Source: CAIMZW01 sp037130455
Lineage (GTDB): Bacteria > Actinomycetota > Actinomycetes > Nanopelagicales > Nanopelagicaceae
Direction of reading: 5' to 3'
DNA: 64,000 nt
Assembly (NCBI GenBank): GCA_037130455.1
Contig: JBAXSZ010000001.1
Location: 71,281-135,280 of the forward strand
This document shows positions 49,866-58,052 of this stretch, one piece after another (positions within the stretch are counted from its first letter, which is position 1; each line of letters begins with the position of its first letter). The notes beneath the pieces are model-generated. The model made no database searches, was not told the origin of the DNA, and saw only the letters and a list, made by a program, of their open reading frames with translations. The position numbers and the translations under genes were made by a program.

Positions 49866-50634
49866 AGTCCTGGATTTAGCTCAAATTCAGTCGGAGCACA
49901 CTGGGAATTTTAGTGATAAATGGTCTTCCTACATTTCGATTTACCAAGAGGTATTAGAACCGCTGCGATGTAAGATCGGTAAAGTTCTTGAAATTGGAGT
50001 TCAAAATGGCGGTTCGCTAGAAATTTGGGCGAAATATTTCACCGGGGCTAAATTGATTGTGGGCTGCGATATAGATCCTCGGTGCGCGTCCCTAGCTTTT
50101 GAAGACCCAAGAATCCAGGTCATCGTGGGAGATGTGAATCAATCTGAAACCTATAGAAAAATAATAGGCCTCTCCGAAAATTTCGACTTAATTATTGATG
50201 ATGGAAGCCATAATTGCGCAGATGTAATTAAAACATTTCTTATTTATTTCAGTTATTTGGCAGAAGGTGGAACGTACATAATTGAGGATTTGGTTACCAG
50301 TTACTGGCCGGCTTACAACGGCGGTTTAGATGAGCCAACTTCGTCGATGAATTTTTTGAAGAAGATGGCAGATGTGATCAATTACGAGCATTGGCGAACG
50401 GACACGAAGATTCGTGATTTTTTTTCGCAAGCCTTGAGCTCAGTGGGTATGACTCTTCCAGATGATTTTTTCGCGGGGGTGCATTCAATTACTTTTATGA
50501 ATTCACTATGCATCATAAAGAAAGCTGCTCCTGAGCAAAATCTGCTTGGCCCCAGGACAGTGGTTGGAAATTTCGGTCCGGTAGAACCTGGCGTGGTCTA
50601 TCTAGATGGAACTGACGCCCGAGAAATTAATTAG
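49855..50634 (+). CDS. SAM-dependent methyltransferase (sugar O-methyltransferase-like)
   Basis: This 259-residue class I methyltransferase has motif I in VLEIGVQNGGSLEIWAKYF, the acidic residue in VGCDIDPR, and FDLIIDDGSHNCADVIKTF followed by LAEGGTYIIEDLVTSYWPAY. The layout resembles macrocin/TylF-like and other sugar O-methyltransferases. ATG 49855 was chosen because it overlaps the rfbA end by 11 bases and starts just before the conserved region. Position in the glycan island suggests it methylates a sugar, perhaps rhamnose, but this is inference. It overlaps the convergent decarboxylase gene by eight bases. Confidence 0.82.
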   Translation: MKNEVLDLAQIQSEHTGNFSDKWSSYISIYQEVLEPLRCKIGKVLEIGVQNGGSLEIWAKYFTGAKLIVGCDIDPRCASLAFEDPRIQVIVGDVNQSETYRKIIGLSENFDLIIDDGSHNCADVIKTFLIYFSYLAEGGTYIIEDLVTSYWPAYNGGLDEPTSSMNFLKKMADVINYEHWRTDTKIRDFFSQALSSVGMTLPDDFFAGVHSITFMNSLCIIKKAAPEQNLLGPRTVVGNFGPVEPGVVYLDGTDAREIN

Positions 50635-51562
50635 TTTGTAGGACGCTTTTAAAATATTCCACGGTTTTAGATAAACCTTCATTTCTGGTAATAGTTGGCG
50701 ACCACTGTAATTTTTCAAACGCTAACGTCGTATCTGGCATTCGTTGCTTTGGATCATCAGAAGGCAAGGGCATGAAAACGATTTCCGACCTGCTGCCAGT
50801 GAGCGCCAAAATTTCTTCGGCTAGTTCGAGCATTGTAATTGGTTGTGGATTTCCTATATTTACCGGACCAGTTAAACCTTCGGTTTCAAAGAGTGCTATC
50901 AATCCAGATATTAGGTCATCCACATAACAAAAACTTCTCGTCTGAGTTCCATCACCGTAAATAGTCAGCGGGTCTCCTTTGAGAGCTTGGACAATAAAAT
51001 TACTCACTACTCTGCCATCATTTATAGCCATTCGAGTGCCATAAGTATTAAAAATTCGAGCGACCCTAATATCAACTCCATATTGGCGGTGGAAATCGAA
51101 AATTGCGGTCTCCGCGGCTCGCTTGCCCTCGTCATAACAGGAACGGATTCCCACGGGATTCACATTGCCCCAATAACTCTCGTCTTGGGGTGAAATATCG
51201 GGATCTCCATAAACTTCGGAAGTCGATGCCTGCAGAATTCGGGCGCCATGTTTGTGGGCCAGTTCTAGAAGATTGATGGTCCCAAATATGCTGGTTTTAA
51301 GCGTCTGAACTGGGTGGCGTTGGTAATGGATTGGACTAGCTGGGCAAGCCAAATTGAAAATGCCATCTACCTGTAAATCTATGGGCATGGTGACATCGTG
51401 TTCTATCAGTTCGAAATGTGGATCATTTCTAAACGTTTCAATATTGCGCTCGGATCCAGTGTAAAAATTATCTAGACAGATCACATGATGACCGCGAGCC
51501 AGCAGCGCGTGACAAAGATGGGATCCAAGAAAGCCAGCACCGCCAGTTACTAAAATTCGCAA
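50627..51562 (-). CDS. UDP-glucuronate decarboxylase-like (UDP-xylose synthase) SDR
   Basis: This 311-residue extended SDR enzyme starts RILVTGGAGFLGSHLCHALL, then DNFYTGSERNIETF, FNLACPASPIHYQRHPVQTL, ASTSEVYGDP and CYDEGKRAAETAIFDFH, the last holding the YxxxK pair. The ACPASP and YDEGKR motifs are diagnostic of UDP-glucuronate decarboxylases, which make UDP-xylose. The start codon is TTG at 51562. It is divergent from the DUF4422 gene. It would add a pentose donor to the rhamnose supply. Confidence 0.88.
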   Translation of the reverse strand: MRILVTGGAGFLGSHLCHALLARGHHVICLDNFYTGSERNIETFRNDPHFELIEHDVTMPIDLQVDGIFNLACPASPIHYQRHPVQTLKTSIFGTINLLELAHKHGARILQASTSEVYGDPDISPQDESYWGNVNPVGIRSCYDEGKRAAETAIFDFHRQYGVDIRVARIFNTYGTRMAINDGRVVSNFIVQALKGDPLTIYGDGTQTRSFCYVDDLISGLIALFETEGLTGPVNIGNPQPITMLELAEEILALTGSRSEIVFMPLPSDDPKQRMPDTTLAFEKLQWSPTITRNEGLSKTVEYFKSVLQTN

Positions 51563-51614
51563 AATAACCCATGATCTACCTGTTGTGCAGGCTCACCTAA
51601 AGAAGTGACTCAAG

Positions 51615-51620
51615 TATAAT
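51615..51620 (+). promoter_or_regulatory. -10 element TATAAT upstream of the DUF4422 gene
   Basis: A perfect TATAAT at 51615-51620 lies about 40 bases before the start codon. No convincing -35 box is seen. A GGAGGG ribosome binding site lies unusually close (three bases) to the ATG. Confidence 0.45.
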
Positions 51621-51662
51621 AGGGATAATCGCTTGAAAAAGGATTTTATGTAATGGAGGGTG

Positions 51663-52457
51663 ATGGATCTCGATAATTCGGCCTTTATTGTGGCCTCCCA
51701 TCTTCCTAGAACATTGACCCCGCTGCCTTTGCCTTTCCATGAGGTCTGCGTAGTAGGCGACGATCATTTCCGTCAGCCAGGGTATGAATTTTATGCCGAT
51801 GGAGTCAAAGGTCTGGACATTCCCAATTCGGCATATAGCGAAATGCCGGCTTTTTTTGCCATTTCGGAACTATTTCCAGATGCTGAGATTGTCGGATTTA
51901 TGCATTATCGGCGCTTATTTTCGGTTCTCCCAGATCAAATCTCATTACAATCCAATCCATCTTCAAAAGGAAATCTGGCTTCTTCCTTCGAAAACCGTTT
52001 GACGCTGGCCAATCAATTAAGAGATACATTCTGGCTGCGTGAAGAGGAAGTAATCGTGCCAAAAATTCTACACTTCTCAAATTGGACTTTATACGAACAG
52101 TTTTCAATTATGCATGCTCCATTGATGGACGTTTTCCTCTTTGGTTGTGAAACTTTTGACAGAAAATTTGGAATTGGACCAAATGAACAGAGCACGATTG
52201 ATTTCATGAAGCAAGCCAATAGAGGATTCTTTTGGAATTCATTTATTTCGCACCGAAGATTTTACGATGAATGGCGCACGTTGCTTTATTCAATATATTT
52301 GGAAGTGCAAGTCATGGTTCCGATTATTCCGGTAGTTGAGGAACAGGAGCGGTGGGCCGGTTATTTGGCGGAAAGATTGTTTACTCGGTTTGTCTATCTA
52401 ATGATCGACAGAAGAAGGTGGCAATTTATTGAAAGACCGATGGTCTTTCTAACCTGA
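51663..52457 (+). CDS. DUF4422 glycosyltransferase-like protein
   Basis: This 264-residue protein matches DUF4422 of capsular and LPS loci: VCVVGDDHFRQPGYEFY, a central VGFMHYRRLF, and the C-terminal EEQERWAGYLAERLFTRFV. The family is thought to contain glycosyltransferases. A GTG at 51660 is an alternative start. It is a single gene between the convergent bifunctional GT-methyltransferase and the divergent decarboxylase, so it probably adds a sugar to the same polymer. The reaction is not known. Confidence 0.78.
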   Translation: MDLDNSAFIVASHLPRTLTPLPLPFHEVCVVGDDHFRQPGYEFYADGVKGLDIPNSAYSEMPAFFAISELFPDAEIVGFMHYRRLFSVLPDQISLQSNPSSKGNLASSFENRLTLANQLRDTFWLREEEVIVPKILHFSNWTLYEQFSIMHAPLMDVFLFGCETFDRKFGIGPNEQSTIDFMKQANRGFFWNSFISHRRFYDEWRTLLYSIYLEVQVMVPIIPVVEEQERWAGYLAERLFTRFVYLMIDRRRWQFIERPMVFLT

Positions 52458-52466
52458 TCTTCTTTA

Positions 52467-53711
52467 TTAAATCAAAATCTTTCCAGGCAAGCGCGGCGCA
52501 ACATCTTTTACTGCCCAAAGTGCAGCGAACACTACCGAGACATTGTTATCCCACTGAACTGTTTCCAGGCGAAGTTGTGAGAATCTAATGGAATCGTTCT
52601 CAATAAACTTTGCATAATGTGATTGGGTGTAATAGAAGAAGCTGTTTTCGTTCCAATAGCTTACGTGGGTGGGATCTTGAAATGCTCCTCTTCCATCGGT
52701 TGATGGAACTTCAATAAAGACCCAGCCGCCATGAGCTAGAACTCGGTAAATTTCCTTCATAGCGAAAATTGGATCTTTTATACGCTGAAGGACATGAGAG
52801 GCATTTATGACACCTGCAGAATTATCTGGGTAAGGAATCCCTGCGTTGAGATCGCAATCCAGGTCTTTTCCGCCATGTCCAATAACCGTGTACCCAGATC
52901 GGGTAGAAAATTTTCCGGAAAGATCCAGCTTCAATAAACCCTTAATGTCGGCATCACGTTCGGCAAGACTTTGTGCATAGGTATTAAATATTTCATGAGT
53001 CTTTGCCTGGATTTCGGCATTTCGAGTTATTGTCGTGTTAACCCCGGTTTTCCGGTAGATATAAAGAACTTTTTCGATTTTGAAGATGTCAGTTACTAGG
53101 TAAGTTCGGACCAGTAGTTCGTGATCATCGCAGACCGATAAATTGGGATTGTGGCCACCGAGTTTAAAGTAAATATCTTTTCTCCATGCCCGGATATGGT
53201 CGGGGGCAAACCATACATATGAAAGTGCTTGCGAAGATGGGCTGAAGGTATCCATTGAAATCAAGGATTTCTCCTCCCATTCGTAAACCTTTGAAGTCCA
53301 ACCATATTCCTTGTTGTAAGGGATAAACTCGCCATCCATTTGCAAAATTGCGTCGTCTGAGTAAACGAATCCGATTTTTTGATCCTGAAATGCGATATTC
53401 ATTTCTAGCAGGGCATCGGGAGTGATGAGATCGTCATGGTCTATTTCAACCAATATTTCACCGGTCCCTTGGCTGAAGGCCAAATTCTTTAGGTACCCGA
53501 TGTTGCTGTTCCCGGAGTAATCAAAAGAGATCCGAACGCGTGGATCAGCAGCTATATGGCGGGGAACTTGCCCCTTTTGGAAATTCCCATTCAGGAAGAG
53601 AATCCACTCCCATTTATCGTAACTTTGTGCCAGAAGAGATTCATATAGTTCATCCAGATTCCGGGTGTATCTATGCGAAGGGGTAATCAGGCTGAATGTG
53701 TAATCCGGCAT
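52467..53711 (-). CDS. GT2 glycosyltransferase fused to a SAM methyltransferase
   Basis: This 414-residue protein is bifunctional. Residues 1-250 form a GT-A family 2 glycosyltransferase (FSLITPSHRYTRNLDELYES, ILVEIDHDDLITPDALLEM with the metal-binding Asp pair, and YVWFAPDHIRAWRKDIYFKL). Residues about 270-414 form a methyltransferase-11-type domain (GVINASHVLQRIKDPIFAMK, EIYRVLAHGGWVFIEVPSTD, DPTHVSYWNENSFFYYTQ), which is compressed in its SAM-binding part. ATG 53711 has AAGGAG eight bases upstream; the longer frame to 53885 is not supported. It probably adds and modifies a sugar in one polypeptide. Confidence 0.82.
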   Translation of the reverse strand: MPDYTFSLITPSHRYTRNLDELYESLLAQSYDKWEWILFLNGNFQKGQVPRHIAADPRVRISFDYSGNSNIGYLKNLAFSQGTGEILVEIDHDDLITPDALLEMNIAFQDQKIGFVYSDDAILQMDGEFIPYNKEYGWTSKVYEWEEKSLISMDTFSPSSQALSYVWFAPDHIRAWRKDIYFKLGGHNPNLSVCDDHELLVRTYLVTDIFKIEKVLYIYRKTGVNTTITRNAEIQAKTHEIFNTYAQSLAERDADIKGLLKLDLSGKFSTRSGYTVIGHGGKDLDCDLNAGIPYPDNSAGVINASHVLQRIKDPIFAMKEIYRVLAHGGWVFIEVPSTDGRGAFQDPTHVSYWNENSFFYYTQSHYAKFIENDSIRFSQLRLETVQWDNNVSVVFAALWAVKDVAPRLPGKILI

Positions 53712-53817
53712 TAATTGACTCCTTGAAAAATGGATTTCGGCGAAAAAACTAGGCTCAAGCCCCAAGTGTAGCAAGAACATATTATGGTTAAGGCGAAGAT
53801 AGGTTAGGGAGATAAAC

Positions 53818-54741
53818 GTGACCAGAAGTGGGACATCAGGTGTTGGAAAGCAGACGCTTGGACCTAGAAAGGTCAAGCTTTCCACTCGTTCGGGGATCGA
53901 TATTTCAAGACTCCTTCCACATCGTGATTTGAAGACAATTGGGGCATGGTGTTTTCTGGATTATTACGGTCCTACAAATCAAGATGAGGCCATGAATGTT
54001 TCGCCTCATCCCCATACTGGCCTCCAAACCGTCTCTTGGCTCTTTTCGGGGGAAATCGAACACAAGGATTCTCTAGGGAACGTTGCTCGAGTAAAGCCAG
54101 GGCAACTCAATTTGATGACAGCAGGGCATGGGATTGCCCACTCGGAATTTTCAGTAAATCGGGAGATCGATCTGCATGGCATCCAATTCTGGATTGCGCT
54201 GCCTAGCCAATATCGAAATATGAGCTCAGATTTTTCTCATCATCGAGATTTGCCTATATTTAATGTTGATAACTTTCAGATTCAAGTCATCTTGGGCGAA
54301 TTACTGGATCACCACTCCATGGCCAAGATCTATTCAGAGTTAATGGGCGCGGAAATTCTTGCTCAGGCAAATGGGACATTACGACTACCGCTTAAATCTG
54401 ATTATGAATACGGGATCATTTCGGTGACAAAAGAAATATCGGTTAATGGAATAGGCGTCGCAAATGGATATTTGCACTACATTCCAATTGGCTCCACATC
54501 AGTTGAATTGGAGGCCGCGGCAGGAGAGAAGTTTGTAATTATTGGAGGAGTCCCCTTCGATGAGGAAATTATTATGTGGTGGAATTTTATTGGCAGAAGT
54601 CACGAAGAAATTGTTGCGATGAGAAACGACTGGGAAAATAGTTCATCGCGATTTGGCCACTTTGGTTTGATGGAGGGGGAATCTATTCCTGCACCCCAAA
54701 TGCCCAATCTTCGGTTAACTCCACGCAAAAATATTCAGTGA
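53818..54741 (+). CDS. Pirin-family bicupin
   Basis: This 307-residue pirin has the metal-binding N-terminal cupin motif PHPHTGLQTVSWLFSGEIEH with the His pair, followed by NLMTAGHGIAHSEFS. The C-terminal cupin lacks clear metal ligands, as usual. Pirins are iron-dependent quercetin dioxygenases or redox-sensing regulators. The role here is unknown. GTG 53818 follows AGGGAG. It sits within the glycan island with no obvious functional link, divergent from the fused GT-methyltransferase. Confidence 0.88.
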   Translation: MTRSGTSGVGKQTLGPRKVKLSTRSGIDISRLLPHRDLKTIGAWCFLDYYGPTNQDEAMNVSPHPHTGLQTVSWLFSGEIEHKDSLGNVARVKPGQLNLMTAGHGIAHSEFSVNREIDLHGIQFWIALPSQYRNMSSDFSHHRDLPIFNVDNFQIQVILGELLDHHSMAKIYSELMGAEILAQANGTLRLPLKSDYEYGIISVTKEISVNGIGVANGYLHYIPIGSTSVELEAAAGEKFVIIGGVPFDEEIIMWWNFIGRSHEEIVAMRNDWENSSSRFGHFGLMEGESIPAPQMPNLRLTPRKNIQ

Positions 54742-54748
54742 GTATAAC

Positions 54749-55723
54749 TTAATCAATTTCTCTCCTAACATTTCTCAAATCCTCTAGTCCTCGTATTTTT
54801 CGCAACAGATGAACGTTCCATCCTGGTTGGCTCCGGTCGGAATTGAGCCACAAATTGGTTAACGGATCGAATTCCGGAGAAGCGTGAAATCGGATCATCC
54901 AAAAATTGAATAACTCAAGACCAATGAAATTTGGCTTTCGAGCAATTCTTGCTAGGTGCTTCGATTGCAGATCACAACCTCGGCTTTTGTAACTTCCCGG
55001 GTTCCATGCAGAAGGAAATTTGAGAACTGTTATAGCCTTGATCAAAATGATTTCTTTACGATGCTGGTAAAACCGTGAAAAGAACTCAACATCAGGGGGT
55101 TCATAAATATCTCGAAAATCGACCCAGGTTCCCACAAGTGAAATTGCATCTTTTCGATGGACGGCTGCCGACGGCGCCATCCATAGGTTTGTTTGAAAAG
55201 GGTCTATACCGACGTTTCCGATTCGGATTAAGTTCGAACCTTTTGGCCCCTTGGCAACCATGCCCGAGAATGAGAGGTCAGCACTTGTTTCAAGAAGACT
55301 AGAAATCGCCCACTCTAAATGATTTGGCAGCCAGATGTCATCTTGTCCTAGGTACGCAACGAATTCGCCACGGGCCAGCCGCACTCCGAATCGGTTTGGG
55401 ATGGACTGGCTTCCAGAGTTAACTTCCAAATTGAAGAATGTGATTCGTTTATCCTTGAAATTGGCGACTACTTCTGCGGTGTCATCGGTACAGCCATCGC
55501 CGACTATAATTAATTCGAAGTTTTCATAACTTTGATCTAATACTGATTGAATCGCAAATTTTAATACGTTACTCCAATTAAATGTGGCTATTACTATTGA
55601 CACTAATGGTCTCTTCGGACTTCGGACTTCTGCTCGACTTAATTTGAAAATCTCATAAGAATCCTTGAGATTTTTCCAACTCGGTAGTACCCGTTGAATA
55701 GCAGTGGGTTCGAAGCTCACCAT
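54749..55723 (-). CDS. Glycosyltransferase family 2
   Basis: This 324-residue GT-A glycosyltransferase has RPLVSIVIATFNWSNVLKFA, YENFELIIVGDGCTDDTAEV and GEFVAYLGQDDIWLPNHLEW, the last with the DxD-like QDD site. It is followed by a helical C-terminal region. No transmembrane anchor is visible. It overlaps the upstream cupin by seven bases, so the two form an operon from the bidirectional promoter at 56250. Donor and acceptor are unknown. Confidence 0.87.
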   Translation of the reverse strand: MVSFEPTAIQRVLPSWKNLKDSYEIFKLSRAEVRSPKRPLVSIVIATFNWSNVLKFAIQSVLDQSYENFELIIVGDGCTDDTAEVVANFKDKRITFFNLEVNSGSQSIPNRFGVRLARGEFVAYLGQDDIWLPNHLEWAISSLLETSADLSFSGMVAKGPKGSNLIRIGNVGIDPFQTNLWMAPSAAVHRKDAISLVGTWVDFRDIYEPPDVEFFSRFYQHRKEIILIKAITVLKFPSAWNPGSYKSRGCDLQSKHLARIARKPNFIGLELFNFWMIRFHASPEFDPLTNLWLNSDRSQPGWNVHLLRKIRGLEDLRNVRREID

Positions 55724-56244
55724 CCGTTGGACGGCTTCAATATATAGGGAATGTAATCATTAACTATGGGCAACTTGCGCTTGTCTGGTTTTGAGTGATT
55801 GTATGGTTCAGAAGGCGCGTTGAGCATAATCAAGTCGGTCGTTCCTAAATTGCGATGTAAATGCCAAATGCCAGGTGGAATAGTTAATTGATTAACCCCA
55901 GTGTGGCTTAGATAAAACTCCTGGACGACCCCGAAGGAAGGGCTTGACTTTCTGTCATCGAAAAGAATGACTTGCGCTTCTCCTTCGATCACCATATATC
56001 GATCGGTGTGATCGTCATGGATTCCCCATCCTTTGATTTTGTTAGGGCGACAAGTGACTCGGTACATCCAGGCCATGCCCAACGACCAGTACGGGTCATT
56101 CCTATCAAATAATTCCGTGATTGAGCCACGGTCATCTCCCAAAACTTTCGCGCATTGTATTTCAACGCCATCAATAAGAATCTTGATCAATTCATGTTCA
56201 GGTACGGATGTGGTTGGCTGGAGATACTCTTCAGAAATGCTCAT
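55717..56244 (-). CDS. dTDP-sugar 3,5-epimerase/WxcM-like cupin
   Basis: This 175-residue cupin belongs to the dTDP-4-keto-sugar epimerase/isomerase superfamily: VLGDDRGSITELFDRNDPYW near the N-terminus, GWGIHDDHTDRYMVIEGEA with histidines in the barrel, and TIPPGIWHLHRNLGTTDLIM. It differs from the rfbC gene of this window and lacks that protein's exact catalytic motif. Another dTDP-sugar (for example a keto-isomer) is the more likely substrate, and a simple binding role is also possible. Its probable leaderless promoter overlaps that of the divergent ATP-grasp gene. Confidence 0.72.
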   Translation of the reverse strand: MSISEEYLQPTTSVPEHELIKILIDGVEIQCAKVLGDDRGSITELFDRNDPYWSLGMAWMYRVTCRPNKIKGWGIHDDHTDRYMVIEGEAQVILFDDRKSSPSFGVVQEFYLSHTGVNQLTIPPGIWHLHRNLGTTDLIMLNAPSEPYNHSKPDKRKLPIVNDYIPYILKPSNGW

Positions 56245-56249
56245 TTGTC

Positions 56250-56256
56250 TATACTA
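56250..56256. promoter_or_regulatory. Shared bidirectional -10 element
   Basis: The seven bases TATACTA read as TATACT on the plus strand (56250-56255, seven bases before GTG 56263) and as TAGTAT on the minus strand (56256-56251, six bases before the cupin ATG at 56244). Both flanking genes then have leaderless transcripts from the same core. Confidence 0.5.
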
Positions 56257-56262
56257 ATGCTT

Positions 56263-57114
56263 GTGAATTTCGCAGCAATGACGATGTCTGACAAAATCCG
56301 CCACAAAATGAAATTTGACCGTCGAGAATTGCTGGGACTATTTGCGGACAAAGTGGGCATACGGGCGTACGTCGAAAACTTACTCGGGTCTGCATACTTG
56401 GTCCCAGTAATTGCTATTTATGATTCAATCGAAAGAATGGATCTAACATCGCTAAGTGAAGATTTTGTTCTCAAACCTTCTCATGGAAGCCAGGCAGGAT
56501 TCTTCTTTTCACAAGCCATGCCAGTGTTGGACCGGGAAGTCGTGATAGAGGACATCTGGTCCGGATATCAGACATTCCATATCTCCGAATTACCCAAGAT
56601 GGAAGAGTTAGTGAAGGCCACTGCCGCACGCTGGCTAACTTCAGTTTTTCAACCTGGGGTCGAGTGGTGTTATTCACGAATTCAACCGAGATTAATCATA
56701 GAAAAGCGATTGTCCGAAGGAGGGCTCCCGCCGGCGAACTATAAATTTTGGGTATTTCACGGCAAATGTTATTTTTATCGCGTTAGTTCAATCCTTCTTG
56801 GCGGACCAATTGGATATTCGTATGAAAATTTCGCTTTTTCGCGTGCCGGCGATTTGATAGATCTTCGCTTTGATTGGGAAGAGCCAAACGTTATGGAACC
56901 GCCAAAGCTTCCAGCCGATATCGAAGAGATGATCCAAGTCGCGGAAAAGCTTTCAGGGGGAATAGATTTTGTGCGGGTTGATCTTTATAACGTTGATGGC
57001 CAAATACTTTTCTCCGAACTAACCAATTATCCATTTGCTGGAAATTTCAAGTTCATACCGGAATCTTTCGAATCAGAGATTTCCTCCCAGTGGAAAAGTT
57101 TTGATGGCTATTAA
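56263..57114 (+). CDS. ATP-grasp protein, TupA-like
   Basis: This 283-residue protein resembles TupA-like ATP-grasp enzymes of teichuronopeptide and other cell-wall loci: YLVPVIAIYDSIERMDLTSL, EDFVLKPSHGSQAGFFF (ATP-binding Lys and glycine/serine loop), PRLIIEKRLSEGGLPPANYK followed by FWVFHGKCYFY, and FVRVDLYNVDGQILFSELTN with the metal-binding Asp and Glu. Such enzymes ligate an amino acid or similar group using ATP. GTG 56263 was chosen from its fit to the TATACT promoter; ATG 56278 is the alternative. It probably decorates a surface polymer. Confidence 0.8.
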   Translation: MNFAAMTMSDKIRHKMKFDRRELLGLFADKVGIRAYVENLLGSAYLVPVIAIYDSIERMDLTSLSEDFVLKPSHGSQAGFFFSQAMPVLDREVVIEDIWSGYQTFHISELPKMEELVKATAARWLTSVFQPGVEWCYSRIQPRLIIEKRLSEGGLPPANYKFWVFHGKCYFYRVSSILLGGPIGYSYENFAFSRAGDLIDLRFDWEEPNVMEPPKLPADIEEMIQVAEKLSGGIDFVRVDLYNVDGQILFSELTNYPFAGNFKFIPESFESEISSQWKSFDGY

Positions 57115-57129
57115 AACTTCTATCAAAAA

Positions 57130-58038
57130 CTAACCGATCAGTTCAGAGTCCGGTTTGTTCGATAGATCGTGGAAGCAAGATTGGCTGGATTGACTCTCCG
57201 CGCAAGAATCACATAACAGAACTAATTGGTGGCAAGAGACATTGGCGCAGTTATGAAACTGTTTAGAAGGACTGGAGCAAACTTCGCATTCGCCAATAAT
57301 CTTTGTCTTATTACTAAAGTCAATAGCCATACGTGCGTCAAAGGTGTAAAGGGAACCTTCCCACAGACCTTTGTCACCGAATTTTTTTCCGTACCGTACG
57401 ATTCCACCTTTTACTTGGTACACCTCAGTAAAACCTCGATTAACCATGACGGAAGAAAGCACTTCGCATCGAATCCCACCAGTGCAGTAGGTAATGATGG
57501 GCTTATTCTTCAAGTGGTCATACTTTCCACTTTCAATCTCTTTCACAAAATCCCGAGAAGTTGTCACGTCTGGAACTATCGCATTCTTAAATTTTCCAAT
57601 TTTTGCTTCGAAAGCATTGCGTCCATCAAAAAAGACGACTTCATCCGGGCGCTCTTCGACTAGTTTATTAACTTCATCGGGACGCAAATGAATTCCGCCG
57701 CCTATGACCCCATTGGTATCAACTTTAAGTTCGGATGGATTCCCAAATGCAACCAGCTCATCTCTAACTTTAACGTTTAGCCTTGGAAAATCATGGCCAT
57801 TACCTTCAGACCATTTAAAATCTATCTTCTTAAACCCTGGATATAATTTAGTTGCACGGACATACTTCTTGAGCGCGGACATATCCCCACCTAGAGTCCC
57901 ATTGATCCCATGTGGGGAAATCAATATTCGGCCGGTTAGGCCGAGGGATTCGCTGAGCGTTTGTTGCCACAGTCTCATGGCATCCGGATCGTTAATGGGC
58001 GTAAATCCGTAGTACAAAATTACCTTTGAAAGTTCCAC
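57130..58038 (-). CDS. trhO: tRNA uridine(34) hydroxylase (rhodanese-related, TrhO/YceA)
   Basis: TrhO hydroxylates the wobble uridine of certain tRNAs with oxygen. The 302-residue protein has the N-terminal acylphosphatase-like domain (GRILISPHGINGTLGG), a central rhodanese domain with VFFDGRNAFEAKIGKF and the active-site PIITYCTGGIRCEVLSS, and VYQVKGGIVRYGKKFG. The C-terminus adds a cysteine/histidine-rich zinc-binding tail (GECEVCSSPSKQFHNCANVS, then CHQLVLLCDSCAE). It lies inside the glycan island without a visible functional tie, so it may be a passenger or an old insertion point. Confidence 0.92.
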   Translation of the reverse strand: MELSKVILYYGFTPINDPDAMRLWQQTLSESLGLTGRILISPHGINGTLGGDMSALKKYVRATKLYPGFKKIDFKWSEGNGHDFPRLNVKVRDELVAFGNPSELKVDTNGVIGGGIHLRPDEVNKLVEERPDEVVFFDGRNAFEAKIGKFKNAIVPDVTTSRDFVKEIESGKYDHLKNKPIITYCTGGIRCEVLSSVMVNRGFTEVYQVKGGIVRYGKKFGDKGLWEGSLYTFDARMAIDFSNKTKIIGECEVCSSPSKQFHNCANVSCHQLVLLCDSCAESQSSQSCFHDLSNKPDSELIG

Positions 58039-58052
58039 AGATAGATCTTAGG

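Noticed and set aside
53712..53885. N-terminal extension of the GT2-methyltransferase gene
   Set aside because: The extension lies antisense to the pirin promoter and start, has no glycosyltransferase similarity, and a good ribosome binding site marks 53711.
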